A DNA stretch of 64,000 nt, taken from Lachnospiraceae bacterium oral taxon 096 (GTDB lineage: Bacteria; Bacillota; Clostridia; Lachnospirales; Lachnospiraceae). The notes below the pieces were generated by a model that was given only the letters and a program-made list of their open reading frames with translations, did no database searches and was not told the origin of the DNA. Within the stretch, counting starts at the first letter, position 1, and the number at the start of each line of letters is the position of its first letter. This document shows, piece by piece, positions 27,011 through 35,541 of this stretch. A program made the position numbers and the translations under genes. The stretch lies in assembly GCA_018141845.1 (NCBI GenBank), contig CP073340.1, positions 62,001-126,000 on the forward strand, given 5' to 3'.

Positions 27011-28088
27011 CCAATATATTTTTTGCCGCATTGATATCTCTATCGTGTTTTGTATTGCAGAAAGGACACATCCAATCTCTTACTTTTAGATCTTTTACAT
27101 TTGTATTTTTATATCCACAACTAAAACATAGCTGGCTACTTGCATAAAATGTATCTATCTTAATATAATTTCTACCATTCCATTTTGACTTATATTCCAG
27201 TTGTCTTGTCAGCTCATACCACGATACATCGCTTATAGTTTTCGCTAAATTATGATTTTTCACCATATTTTTTATCTGTAAGTTTTCCGAAACTATCACT
27301 TGGTTTTCGTTTATAATTTCGCTTGAAATCTTATGCAGATAATCTTTTCTTGTATTAGCTATTTTCTCATGGCATAGTGCTATTTGTTTCCTTTTTTTCT
27401 GATAGTTCCTACTCCCCTTTGTTTTATTTGCTAATTGTCTTTGTAATCTTGTAAGCTTTTTCTCATATTTTTTAATTGTCTTCGGATTTTCATATTTCTT
27501 CCCATCTGATGTGATACATAAATCTTTTATTCCTAAATCCAATCCTATTTGTCCGTTTGTCTTTACAAGTGGACTATGTTCAGTTTCTACAAGAACAGAC
27601 ACATAGTACTTGCCGCTTGGTACCTTAGATATAGTTGCTGTTTTTATCCGACCTGAAAATTTTCTATGTAATTTTATTTTTACCCTTTTTAATTTTGGCA
27701 GCTTTATTCTTCCTCTATCAAAATCTACAGTTATATTCCCATTTGTAAAATTGGTTGTATATGATTTACGATTACTGTGCTTACTCTTAAACTTTGGATA
27801 ACCTGCATGTTCTTTGAAAAACTTTTGATAAGCACTGTCCATATTATAAATTGCATTTGTTAAAGCAAATTTATCTACTTCTTTTAGCCATTCATAAGCT
27901 TTTTTCAGCTCTCTATTGCAATAATTATTACAATCTGTTTTACTGACAGACTTTTTTTCTTTTTCATAAGCATCTTTTCTGTACGCAAGGGTTTGATTAT
28001 ATACAAAACGACAACAGCCAAATGTCTTTGCTAACTGTATTTCTTGCTCTTTGTTTGGATAAATCCGATATCTATATGCCTTTAACAT
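26985..28088 (-). CDS. tnpB: TnpB, RNA-guided endonuclease of IS200/IS605
   Basis: 367 residues, full family length. The N-terminal part begins MLKAYRYRIYPNKEQ. The RuvC acids are present in IGLDLGIKDL (about residue 183), VIVSENLQIKNM (about 265) and DRDINAAKNIL (about 347), and the zinc finger cysteines in LCFSCGYKN and MCPFCNTKHD are all there. The protein should therefore be catalytically competent. It cuts DNA matching its guide RNA next to a short motif equal to the transposon target, here TTGAA, which favours retention of the element. It lies 17 bases after the tnpA stop. Confidence 0.93.
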   Translation of the reverse strand: MLKAYRYRIYPNKEQEIQLAKTFGCCRFVYNQTLAYRKDAYEKEKKSVSKTDCNNYCNRELKKAYEWLKEVDKFALTNAIYNMDSAYQKFFKEHAGYPKFKSKHSNRKSYTTNFTNGNITVDFDRGRIKLPKLKRVKIKLHRKFSGRIKTATISKVPSGKYYVSVLVETEHSPLVKTNGQIGLDLGIKDLCITSDGKKYENPKTIKKYEKKLTRLQRQLANKTKGSRNYQKKRKQIALCHEKIANTRKDYLHKISSEIINENQVIVSENLQIKNMVKNHNLAKTISDVSWYELTRQLEYKSKWNGRNYIKIDTFYASSQLCFSCGYKNTNVKDLKVRDWMCPFCNTKHDRDINAAKNILAEGLRQVV

Positions 28089-28105
28089 TAAGCTTACCCG
28101 CCTTT

Positions 28106-28509
28106 CTACCCTTGATTTTCTATATATTGCTTTAACATTTCTTCAGAAACATTGCCTACGCTACAAGCAAAATATCCATCCGTCCAAAATGTATGTTCTT
28201 TCCAAAAATGATTCTTAAGATATTCTGTATGCTTTTTCCATATATGATATGTTGTATAGCTCTTAATTAGATTAACCACTTTACTTATGGATATTGTAGG
28301 CTCAGTTTCTATCATATAGTGTATATGGTCTTTGTCTGTTTCCATATATTTATGATTATATTACTCTTTGTGCATATCTCATAAGAAAATTGTTTTATAT
28401 AATCTGATATTTCTTTTGATACTAAAAGCTTTTTTCTATACTTACATACAAAAATAATATGATACTGTAATAAATATTTGTGTCTATTCTTTGATTTCCA
28501 TACCCCCAT
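28106..28509 (-). pseudogene. tnpA: TnpA, IS200-type Y1 transposase with a frameshift
   Basis: The N-terminal frame (28312-28509) reads KNRHKYLLQYHIIFVCKYRKK and diverges at about 28340, where the next frame continues METDKDHIHYMIETEP to the stop at 28106. The HUH motif (HIH) and the catalytic tyrosine in KQYIENQ lie in the second frame. A single base change in an AT-rich stretch (ATAAATATATGG) has split the roughly 130-residue gene. The element cannot move by itself unless a transposase is supplied from elsewhere. Confidence 0.82.
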
Positions 28510-28636
28510 AACGCTAGTTATTGCATCACAAATATCTATTTTTTGCTACCTTAACCCACCATCTAAAGCCAGTGGGATTGCAGTAGCATTATTTCAACTT
28601 ACTCCTCTTCACTCACAGCTGCTCCTAAACCTATCC

Positions 28637-29190
28637 TTATCTCTCATAAGTCGGCTGCCAATTGGCAAATTGAGCAAGTTGCTCATCTGTGTGTGCCATC
28701 TCAAAATAATCTGTGCAGATGATTTTCCATACTTTTCTCCCAATTTTGTAAAGACAGGTTCGTTAATAAGAGCTTTGTCGCCATGGCCTAATGGATACCA
28801 AGCCATAATTTTAATTCCATATTTGTCCAAGATCTTTCTAAGCTCCTTTTGTGTAAAATATGGATGTGCCTCTACTTGAATAAATTGAGGAACTACTTCC
28901 CATTTTTGTTCAAGTTCAACAAGATACTTTCCCTCAAAATTAGAAATTCCAATTGCCTTGGCTTTTCCCGCTCTATAAGCTTTTTCAAGCTGCCTATATC
29001 CAGCAAGCCAATCACCTACTGGCTGATGAATATAGAGAAGATCAACATAATCAACTCTATTCTGTAGGCCAAAGTTTTGTTGAAAGAAAAACATCTTCTC
29101 TCTTCGTGCTTGACTCTTTTATTCCTCTTCCTACAGCTCGCTCATTCACATAGGCATTTGCTGTATCTACGAGAGAATAGCCCATGTTTA
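28637..29190 (-). pseudogene. aldo/keto reductase, decayed
   Basis: Pieces of an aldo-keto reductase are readable: GYSLVDTANAYVNERAVGRGIKES and REDVFLSTKLW from about 29175, then after a frame change and loss of about 20 codons VDYVDLLYIHQPVGDW, AIGISNFEGKYL and VEAHPYFTQKELR, then after another change DEQLAQFANWQPTYER to a stop at 28637. The first roughly 40 residues are absent. At least two internal deletions or frameshifts make it non-functional. It lies just upstream of the tetR start, so it was probably in the same operon. Confidence 0.8.
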
Positions 29191-29201
29191 TTTTTTCACC
29201 C

Positions 29202-29399
29202 TTACCACTCCTTATTTCGCTCTACAATTTTCTCAGCAAAATTCATTTGAATTTCTCCCGAGTAAAGGGTTTCCAAGTGTACCTTCATCTCCTTTACTTC
29301 CTGCTCTGTGACATTAATAAGCTTGCTATTGGTGCAATATGGCTTTCTGCACAGGGCTTGTACATCTTTTTTTGTTAGCTGTGTAATTGGCTGTTTCAT
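29202..29399 (-). CDS. small hypothetical protein (65 residues)
   Basis: Charged, mostly helical protein (MKQPITQLTKKDVQAL, CRKPYCTNSKLINV) with two closely spaced cysteines. Its start overlaps the stop of the upstream 170-residue gene by 4 bases, which argues that it is really translated. I do not recognise its family. Confidence 0.55.
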   Translation of the reverse strand: MKQPITQLTKKDVQALCRKPYCTNSKLINVTEQEVKEMKVHLETLYSGEIQMNFAEKIVERNKEW

Positions 29400-29908
29400 C
29401 TCGAATTCCTCCAGTCCACAAGAATTTTTCTAATCTGCACAAGTTTTTTGCTTTCCTTGTCCATCAGCATCATTTCTGTAAAGATCTTTGCCATTTCTGG
29501 TAAGTCAACTTCTGCGTCTCTGACACCATCAGATTTAATACTGACTAATGCCTGCTTTAGGACTTCAATATAATTAGCCTGTAACAGTTGTAATAGGTAC
29601 TGAGTCTGCAACACCTTTAGGGTATCAATTTGCCCAAGAATATCTTTCTTCACCTGTTCAAGTTTTGCCGCAGTTATTTCATCATAGCGAGCCTGAAAGC
29701 TTGTAAATATAGGAGTGTCTTCACTCTTTTTAACATTGCTAAGTAGCACCTGTATTTCCTTCCAATTAAAGATATTCTGTGCTGCATCAACCATCCGAAC
29801 AAAGACCGCAGATCTTGACATATCCTGTGCAGAATCCAATCTTTTTATTTCATATTCCTGTGCAGCATGCTTCCAATTACATTTCACATTAAATAATAAA
29901 TCTTCCAT
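29396..29908 (-). CDS. hypothetical helical protein (170 residues)
   Basis: Almost wholly alpha-helical and charged, with long heptad-like stretches around 85-130 (KLEQVKKDILGQIDTLKVLQ). There is no signal peptide, membrane segment or known catalytic motif. A good sigma-A promoter lies about 55-80 bases upstream and the next small gene overlaps by 4 bases, so this is a two-gene unit. The function is unknown; its composition suggests an adaptor or coiled-coil protein. Confidence 0.6.
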   Translation of the reverse strand: MEDLLFNVKCNWKHAAQEYEIKRLDSAQDMSRSAVFVRMVDAAQNIFNWKEIQVLLSNVKKSEDTPIFTSFQARYDEITAAKLEQVKKDILGQIDTLKVLQTQYLLQLLQANYIEVLKQALVSIKSDGVRDAEVDLPEMAKIFTEMMLMDKESKKLVQIRKILVDWRNSR

Positions 29909-29962
29909 ATTTCTATTGCCTTTCTAAATATTTATTAGGCATTTAAAAACCACCTATATACT

Positions 29963-29991
29963 ACTATATGCTTCCAAAAATATTTTGTCAA
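29963..29991 (-). promoter_or_regulatory. sigma-A promoter of the 170/65-residue gene pair
   Basis: On the minus strand TTGACA (29986-29991) and TATAGT (29963-29968) have a 17-base spacer. The surrounding 260 bases (29909-30170) hold no gene that I can support. Confidence 0.75.
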
Positions 29992-30170
29992 TACCTAATT
30001 AACACTTTAAAGGTGTTGAAAAAAATATCTTATGGTGTACGAAACTTTAAATATTCTAGAAACAGAATTTTAATGGCAATGGCTTAAAAAGAAGTAGGGA
30101 CGAGTTTTTTGTGGTACAAAAATATCCCTAACCCAAACAGATATAGGGTATTCTATAGACCTGTTCAGTT

Positions 30171-30770
30171 TCATTCTACAAATCCGACAGTGAAATTCTC
30201 TGTGTTTTTATCAACTGTAGTTTGGTCTAAGCCCGGAATAAAATTCCACACTGGTTCTGCTAAGATAGGAACAGTATGCGATAAAACTATATCAACACTC
30301 CAATCAACCTTTTCAAGTTGTTTCTCGACATATTGCTTGATGGTTTCATCCGGTTGTTCTGTATCAAACCACATAAGCCCATTATTAAGACGGTAATACT
30401 TATCTACAGAATATGCCCCGCCAATTACAATGACACTCCTGTCATTGAAATAATAGATTTCCCCATCTTTGGCAAAAAGAAGATTAGGATACTGCTCTTC
30501 GACATATGCAATGCCGCCATTCCATTCCTTTTCATCGTAATCCCCTGCTTCCCAGGGTCTGGCCTCATGATTGCCATGAATGCAGAATAATGTGATATCC
30601 AGTTGAGATAGTTCTTCCTTCAATTCATTGTCCCTACTATCGAGGTGATAGTTGATTCCGGCATCGCCAAGAATGATCATGACATCTTCCACAGTTGTAT
30701 CATTCTCAAGGCAGAACTGCTCGATTCTCCTGAAATCTCCATGTGTGTCGCCTGTTATATAAAAATGCAC
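30171..30770 (-). CDS. calcineurin-like metallophosphoesterase, probably truncated at the C-terminus
   Basis: 199 residues. Metal-binding motifs of the family are visible: FYITGDTHGDF (start), MIILGDAGIN (about 31-40), IHGNHEARPW (about 64-73) and VLSHTVPI (about 165). Homologues continue for some 40 residues after TVDKNTEN with a further GHxH motif; here the frame ends in unrelated FTVGFVE, so the last metal site seems lost. It overlaps the preceding phosphoesterase stop by 1 base (TAATG type). Activity is doubtful. Confidence 0.75.
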   Translation of the reverse strand: MHFYITGDTHGDFRRIEQFCLENDTTVEDVMIILGDAGINYHLDSRDNELKEELSQLDITLFCIHGNHEARPWEAGDYDEKEWNGGIAYVEEQYPNLLFAKDGEIYYFNDRSVIVIGGAYSVDKYYRLNNGLMWFDTEQPDETIKQYVEKQLEKVDWSVDIVLSHTVPILAEPVWNFIPGLDQTTVDKNTENFTVGFVE

Positions 30771-31489
30771 TAAACTTCTTCCTCCTCAACATAAAATTCC
30801 TTCATGTCATCAAGGCGCAAGCAGCCAAGCCTTCCATAAGGCATACCGCAGCCGCAATCGACGACAATGTTGTTGTGTGATTTATAGATAAATCCCTTTC
30901 TGGGATTCTCCTCTATAAACAGTGTCGGTGTATGGCCTGACACGATAAATTTATCTTCAAAATATTTCTTCTCATAATCCGGCCTCTTCCACACCAGCTC
31001 ATCCAGCTCATATTCCCAGATTCCTTTATCCGGTTCAATATTTCCAAGGCCGGCATAGACCAGAAGGAATTCTCCCATTGCTGTTTGTACTTCTTCATAG
31101 ACCTCAAACTCAGAAACAAAATCAGCAATTTCATTCCGCTCACTCCTGGATAATTTATGAAATTCATCTATCGTGGTTACAGATCCGTTCTGCTGCCAGT
31201 TAATCAGCTTCTCTATTTCTTCTTCATCGATGTCTGCAATACTCTCCTCTGTAATTTCCTGCAGAAGTGTCTTCATGCATTCGCAGAACATGACCTCATG
31301 GTTGCCGGCGATACAGCAGACATTGGGCCTCTTCATCAGATCCTGCAGTATCTTAACAGGATGCGGCCCTCTATCCACCACATCACCTAAGATATAAAGC
31401 ATATCCGAATCTGAGAAGTCGATTTTCTCCAGCATCTTCCGGTAATAATCATAATGTCCGTGAATGTCACTTATCACATAATTGGCCAA
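30770..31489 (-). CDS. Ser/Thr-phosphatase-type metallophosphoesterase
   Basis: 239 residues. It has complete PPP-family metal motifs: VISDIHGHYDYY (about 4-15), ILGDVVDRGPHP (about 34-45), IAGNHEVM (about 61-68), IVSGHTPT (about 182) and a final KSHNNIVVDCGCG. It resembles bacterial PrpA/ApaH-like phosphatases that act on phosphoproteins or dinucleotides. It is followed directly by a second, truncated phosphoesterase and preceded at 12 bases by a small unknown gene, so they form one operon. Confidence 0.87.
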   Translation of the reverse strand: MANYVISDIHGHYDYYRKMLEKIDFSDSDMLYILGDVVDRGPHPVKILQDLMKRPNVCCIAGNHEVMFCECMKTLLQEITEESIADIDEEEIEKLINWQQNGSVTTIDEFHKLSRSERNEIADFVSEFEVYEEVQTAMGEFLLVYAGLGNIEPDKGIWEYELDELVWKRPDYEKKYFEDKFIVSGHTPTLFIEENPRKGFIYKSHNNIVVDCGCGMPYGRLGCLRLDDMKEFYVEEEEV

Positions 31490-31501
31490 CTACGGCACCT
31501 C

Positions 31502-31924
31502 CTAATAGTCCTCCGGAAGAAGGAAAATGACTCTCTGTCTTCCCTCAGTCTTTACCCAGAATTTTTTTCCATTTCGGAAAAACACTTGCAGATCTCCGGC
31601 CTCATCATTTTCATCGCAGCAAGCCAAAATACAGTTTAGGCAATAATACGCAGCCCACAAAGTCTCAATCGGCCACGGATCATCCTCAGAAGTCTTAAAC
31701 ATATCGACAAAAGAGCCCGTAAAATTAAGGTCATTGACTGTTTCTTTCCAGTTTTCAAATGCGCATTCTTCTTTTGAAACCTGCGGCTTAAAATCAATAG
31801 CTGCAATCATTTTGTCATAAGCTTCCCTTGATTCCGGTTCAATCGAGTCCACCATGATATCGTACATATCACAGGCCATCAGAAGGGGCATATCCTTCAT
31901 TTGATAAATTATTCGTACTGCCAT
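31502..31924 (-). CDS. hypothetical protein (140 residues)
   Basis: Acidic soluble protein; GAGGTG four bases before ATG 31924 marks the start, rather than the ATG at 31939. Features are MPLLMACDMYDIMVDSIEP near the start, DDPWPIETLWAAYYCLNCILACC in the middle and a basic/aromatic end (FWVKTEGRQRVIFLLPEDY). I do not recognise the family. It sits just upstream of two phosphoesterase genes and about 165 bases after an EEP-family gene on the same strand. Confidence 0.6.
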   Translation of the reverse strand: MAVRIIYQMKDMPLLMACDMYDIMVDSIEPESREAYDKMIAAIDFKPQVSKEECAFENWKETVNDLNFTGSFVDMFKTSEDDPWPIETLWAAYYCLNCILACCDENDEAGDLQVFFRNGKKFWVKTEGRQRVIFLLPEDY

Positions 31925-32090
31925 AACACACCTCAACAATAATCATAATCATACACTCTATTATTAAGCATAAGTCTGAAAATCCCTTTTTCTTTCTGTA
32001 AATTTTATATAATGCCGTCAAATGCACCTGACTGAAGCCCATGCTAGGTGCATCCTGAAAGCACATCCTTCTATTATTCCTTTGAGATTT

Positions 32091-32846
32091 CTATGCCGAC
32101 ATAATGACTAGCAGGCAGTGATCAGAGATTTCATCAATAAGGTCTCCATCCAAAGCAAATCCTGCAGGTTTGAATTCGTCCCATGCTCTGGCGCTGAGAA
32201 GGATATGATCAATGTTCTTCTCAGCAAAGAAATCATTTCTGACAGTCGGAAGTCCTGCCGTAGCTTCCTTGTACCCCAGTTCCTTTAATTCCTTGATATG
32301 GCTGGAATCCGATGATTCCTGAAAGTCACCCAGTGTAATGATTCTGCTGTCCTTCTGCTTGGCAAGCTCTTCCATCACCTCGCTCCAGAGCATCTCCTTC
32401 TGTTCCTTACGCTGGGCAATAAACCAGTCTGCTTTTCCAGAAAAATTTGCTGTCTGAACCATATAGCAGTTCATGATATACCAAGGCTCTCCATCTATAT
32501 ATGCCCTCAGATAAGAGGTTCTGTTCGGAAGGCAATGGCCAATATCGATCACCTCATATGTCTCAACTATGCTCTTCTTTAAGAGGGTTACGGTTACAAG
32601 GCTGCGCTTGTGGGTCCTGTAATCAAAAGAAGGCGGGGTAATCACGTAATATTTCTTGCCAAATGCCTCATACAGTTCATCAAGGTACTTGCCACCTCCG
32701 GTAATAAATTCCTGGATACCAATACAGATTGGCTCTCCATACTTATCAAAAACGTAATCTGAGAATTCCGTAATCTTTACACTGTGCTTAACCTTCGCTA
32801 TAGGCTTAAAAGAATTGAAATTAAAGCTGATAAACTTGTTCATCAT
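32091..32846 (-). CDS. endonuclease/exonuclease/phosphatase (EEP) family protein
   Basis: About 251 residues. EEP hallmarks are present: FNFNSFKP at the start, CIGIQEF (catalytic glutamate, about 45), TLGDFQESSDS (GDFN-like, about 188), KNIDHILLS and SDHCLLVI (final histidine, about 245). The family cleaves phosphodiester or phosphomonoester bonds in nucleic acids, lipids or proteins, and the substrate is not evident. GGAGG precedes ATG 32846; the longer frame from 32861 is less likely. It follows the 131-residue gene directly. Confidence 0.8.
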   Translation of the reverse strand: MMNKFISFNFNSFKPIAKVKHSVKITEFSDYVFDKYGEPICIGIQEFITGGGKYLDELYEAFGKKYYVITPPSFDYRTHKRSLVTVTLLKKSIVETYEVIDIGHCLPNRTSYLRAYIDGEPWYIMNCYMVQTANFSGKADWFIAQRKEQKEMLWSEVMEELAKQKDSRIITLGDFQESSDSSHIKELKELGYKEATAGLPTVRNDFFAEKNIDHILLSARAWDEFKPAGFALDGDLIDEISDHCLLVIMSA

Positions 32847-32860
32847 ATTAAAATCCTCCA

Positions 32861-33256
32861 TTATGTTAATTTTTCTAAAAGTTCCATGCGCTGCTTGATC
32901 TGCATCTGCAGCGAAAATACAATCATATCCTTGCTGGTTTCTGCCTGATTACCGTAGCTTAAGATACGGCTGAATATTTTTACAATCACATCTTCCCTGA
33001 CATAGAAGCGCTCACCGAGTAGGAAACTGACCTGTCTGTTAATCTCCTGGCGATCTGCCTTGGGGAGATTTCTGAGACACTGCCTTATAGCTATCTTCAG
33101 GCCCTCAGGAATATTTGCATCCTCAGCAGCATAATCACAGCAAGGGGTCTTGCTGCTTGCGAATGTGTTCCATCCATAACAGCAACTGTAATCCAAAATG
33201 AATCTGATAGCTTCTTCAAGCTGTGTGCGATCATCATACCAATTGTTTTCTTTCAT
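32861..33256 (-). CDS. hypothetical protein (131 residues)
   Basis: Soluble, helical protein with a cysteine-rich segment FILDYSCCYGWN and TPCCDYAAED near the N-terminus. No known domain was recognised. Its stop overlaps the region before the EEP gene, and a 43-residue gene lies 32 bases upstream, so it is part of the same operon driven from about 33480. Confidence 0.6.
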   Translation of the reverse strand: MKENNWYDDRTQLEEAIRFILDYSCCYGWNTFASSKTPCCDYAAEDANIPEGLKIAIRQCLRNLPKADRQEINRQVSFLLGERFYVREDVIVKIFSRILSYGNQAETSKDMIVFSLQMQIKQRMELLEKLT

Positions 33257-33288
33257 AATACTTATTCCTTTCCTAATTCATTTGTCAC

Positions 33289-33420
33289 TTAGTCTGGATC
33301 ATATGAATCCATAAAATCATCCAAAGAATAGTTCTCGTCACAGCCCAGAATCTCTTCAATGAACTCCTCTTCTGTCTCATATCCCATTTCTCTTAGTTCC
33401 TTAATCTCTTTCTTTGTCAT
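33289..33420 (-). CDS. very small acidic protein (43 residues), first gene of the EEP operon
   Basis: Reads MTKKEIKELREMGYETEEEF with a highly acidic remainder ending DDFMDSYDPD. It has a GGGG-type site upstream, and a sigma-A promoter flanked by duplicated elements lies just before it. Codon use is regular and it is positioned as the first gene of the operon, so I consider it real. The function is unknown; its charge suggests a small binding protein or antitoxin-like partner. Confidence 0.55.
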   Translation of the reverse strand: MTKKEIKELREMGYETEEEFIEEILGCDENYSLDDFMDSYDPD

Positions 33421-33435
33421 ATACTTACCCCACTT

Positions 33436-33511
33436 AATATTGGCTTGTTTTTTACTATACTAACAGCACTTCTCTTATTTGTCAACAATATTAGCTTGTT
33501 TTTTACTATAT
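33436..33511 (-). promoter_or_regulatory. promoter flanked by a 25-base direct repeat
   Basis: AATATTGGCTTGTTTTTTAC (33436 on) and AATATTAGCTTGTTTTTTAC (33487 on) are the first 20 bases of a 25-base repeat with two mismatches, 51 bases apart. On the minus strand TTGACA (33480-33485) and TAGTAT sit 17 bases apart between the copies, so the second copy overlaps the minus-10 side. A repressor binding both copies could loop or occlude the promoter. Confidence 0.65.
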
Positions 33512-33554
33512 TCTGATTTATACTTTGTTTAGAACATTCTTAAGGAGGATTCAA

Positions 33555-34037
33555 ATGTTTATTTATAATTTGGAATTGGTCCCATCAAAAAAATACGTTT
33601 CGTTGGATTACACTAAGTACAAAGACATTTTTTCTGAATCTTGCACTTATATAAATAGAGGACTTGCTTTTACACGAGATCAAAAGGCATTAAAGATACT
33701 ATCTATAGAAAAGGAGAAAATAACAGTTCAGTTAGAGTCTGCTAATCCACTTCAAAATCCTACTCGTAGCCTTAGTGCGCTAACTAGATTTCTCACCTCA
33801 AACTACTCTGGTATATTTGAAGAATATGTGTATAATAAAACGCTGTTCAACATGTCCTTAATTAGCACTATTTCAGATGATTCTGATGCAGATATAACTA
33901 TTTCAGATGCTGAAATGCTCAAGATAATAGTTGATCTTACAGTTGGTTTTACATCTAAATCAGAATCAGAAACATCTAAACGAAAAAAAACACTTGATCA
34001 AATCAAAGAGTTAATAAAGCCATATATTCAGAAATAA
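33555..34037 (+). CDS. hypothetical protein (160 residues)
   Basis: Divergent from the EEP operon. AAGGAGGA precedes ATG 33555 by six bases; an ATG at 33525 lacks such a site. The protein begins MFIYNLELVPSKKYVSLDYTKY and ends with a lysine-rich helix (KRKKTLDQIKELIKPYIQK). No known domain was recognised. The IS3 copy 2 starts 21 bases after its stop, so the sequence that once followed it is gone. Confidence 0.6.
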   Translation: MFIYNLELVPSKKYVSLDYTKYKDIFSESCTYINRGLAFTRDQKALKILSIEKEKITVQLESANPLQNPTRSLSALTRFLTSNYSGIFEEYVYNKTLFNMSLISTISDDSDADITISDAEMLKIIVDLTVGFTSKSESETSKRKKTLDQIKELIKPYIQK

Positions 34038-34105
34038 TTTCAAGGGCCAATCAGTGTGTGATATGTACCCTCTTTACTGGACACCCAGTAAGGAGGGTAT
34101 TTTTC

Positions 34106-34582
34106 ATGCGTTACAGTCATGAGTATAAGTTAGAGTGTATCGAGCTATATCGACAAGGAATCTAGCCTGAAACACCAGAAGGGATAAAAATAACAAGATT
34201 TCGTAAAATGATTCGATACTGGGTTCGTATCGAAGAACAAAATGGACCAGATGCTTTAAAGCACTTAGGTAATAACAAAGTGTGGACCCCTGAAGCAAAA
34301 TATGAATTAGTTGCTAAAGTATTAGCAGGACAATCCAACAATTCAGTTGCTATTTCTGCGGGTATCAGCGATGGAATGCTATATATGTGGGTTCGCAAAT
34401 ACAAAGAATTAGGTTACAATGGTCTTGTGAATAAAAAGAAAGGTCGTAAGAGCAAGAACCCTGATATGAAAAAGAAAACGATTGAACCCAAGCCTTTAAC
34501 TGAATCAGAACGCGAAGAGTTAATCAGACTAAGAGCAGAAATTGCGGCAATGAAAGCTGAGATTGAAGTAGTAAAAGATTGA
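34106..34582 (+). pseudogene. IS3-family transposase OrfA, copy 2, with early stop
   Basis: ATG 34106 has the same GGAGGG site as copy 1 but codon 20 is TAG (34163-34165; copy 1 has TGG). The remaining frame is intact up to a 16-base duplication (GATTGAAGTAGTAAAA twice, about 34559-34590) just before the A7 slippage run, which separates it from the usual orfA-orfB frameshift site. An OrfAB fusion is unlikely. Confidence 0.8.
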
Positions 34583-34617
34583 AGTAGTAAAAAAAGGATC
34601 GCCTTGAGACAAGAAAG

Positions 34618-35505
34618 ATGGGCTGCGCAACTCAAGGCGAAAAAGCAGCAATCATCAAAGCACTCAGAGAAGAAGGATACCAATTAAAGAACCTACTAAA
34701 AGGTTTAAATATGCCTAAATCAACTTACTACTACGAAATCAGTAAAGTTGATACTGTAGGCTTTAGAAATGCTGAACTCACTGAAGAAATCAAGAAAATA
34801 TTTGATCAGCATAAAGGCAGATATGGTGTAAGAAGAGTGTATAGAGAACTCTTAAGACATGGAAATATTGTTAATCACAAAAGAGTACAACGCATCATGC
34901 ATTCACTTGGATTGCAAGGCAAAAGGCCTAAAGAGAAATATCATTCATTCAAGGGCGAAGTAGGCAAAGTAGTACCAAACATAATAGATAGGGACTTTAC
35001 AGAGACAGCACCACTTCAGAAGTGGACAACTGATGTATCTCAGTTTAACTTTTCATGGGGAAAGTGTTATCTTTCTCCAATAATTGACATGTACACAAAT
35101 GAAGTTATTTCATATGATTTATCGATGAGTCCAAACCTAAATCAAATCAAGAGAATGTTAGAGACAGCGTTTAAAAAGTTCAAATCACTTACAGGATTAA
35201 TATTTCATTCAGATCAAGGATGGCAATATCAACATAACTACTATCGTCAAGAACTAAAAAACAGAGGAATTATCCAATCAATGTCTAGGCGTGGCAATTG
35301 CATAGACAATTGCATTATGGAAACATTCTTTGGACATCTAAAGAATGAAATGTACTACGGCTACGAAAAAGAATATGAATCATTTGAGAGTTTCTCAAAA
35401 GCACTAGATGAATACATAAATTATTACAACAATGAAAGAATACAACGGAAAACAAAATGGATGCCACCTGTAAAGTACAGGATAACATCCATGTGTTCCG
35501 CTTAG
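34618..35505 (+). CDS. IS3-family transposase OrfB (DDE integrase), copy 2, intact
   Basis: 295 residues. An N-terminal HTH_21 region (KIFDQHKGRYGVRRVYREL) is followed by the rve integrase core with acidic residues in KWTTDVSQFNF, IFHSDQGWQYQH and the final glutamate in IMETFFGHLKNE. It is complete, unlike the copies at 18257 and 37879. It lacks an intact OrfA partner in the same copy, though OrfA of copy 1 could act with it. Confidence 0.9.
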   Translation: MGCATQGEKAAIIKALREEGYQLKNLLKGLNMPKSTYYYEISKVDTVGFRNAELTEEIKKIFDQHKGRYGVRRVYRELLRHGNIVNHKRVQRIMHSLGLQGKRPKEKYHSFKGEVGKVVPNIIDRDFTETAPLQKWTTDVSQFNFSWGKCYLSPIIDMYTNEVISYDLSMSPNLNQIKRMLETAFKKFKSLTGLIFHSDQGWQYQHNYYRQELKNRGIIQSMSRRGNCIDNCIMETFFGHLKNEMYYGYEKEYESFESFSKALDEYINYYNNERIQRKTKWMPPVKYRITSMCSA

Positions 35506-35541
35506 TTCATAACATGTGTCCAGGATTTTGGGTACATATCA

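Larger units (their letters stand above)
26878..28592 (-). mobile_element. IS200/IS605-family element (tnpA frameshifted, tnpB intact)
   Basis: The limits are read from the interrupted tetR gene: the left end follows TTGAA (28593-28597, minus strand) and the right end is GGTAGTTCAC before ATTAGATACAT. Both ends carry hairpins with a shared TCTAAAGCC loop: CCCATAG/CTATGGG at 26886-26907 and CCCAC/GTGGG at 28555-28576. No target duplication is present, as expected for this single-strand transposition family. Confidence 0.88.
34059..35541 (+). mobile_element. IS3-family element, copy 2 (full length)
   Basis: 1483 bases between TGATATGTACCC and GGGTACATATCA. The flanks are GTG on the left and GTT on the right, so there is no proper target duplication. 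The right flank falls inside an IS1634 transposase. This pattern is expected when recombination or an adjacent deletion followed insertion. Confidence 0.88.

Noticed and set aside
29202-29908. Toxin-antitoxin pair
   Set aside because: The overlap and sizes fit, but neither protein shows a toxin fold or DNA-binding antitoxin motif that I can recognise.
31869-32066. Minus-strand 65-codon reading frame
   Set aside because: It overlaps the well-started 31502-31924 gene in another frame and has no convincing start site or recognisable sequence.
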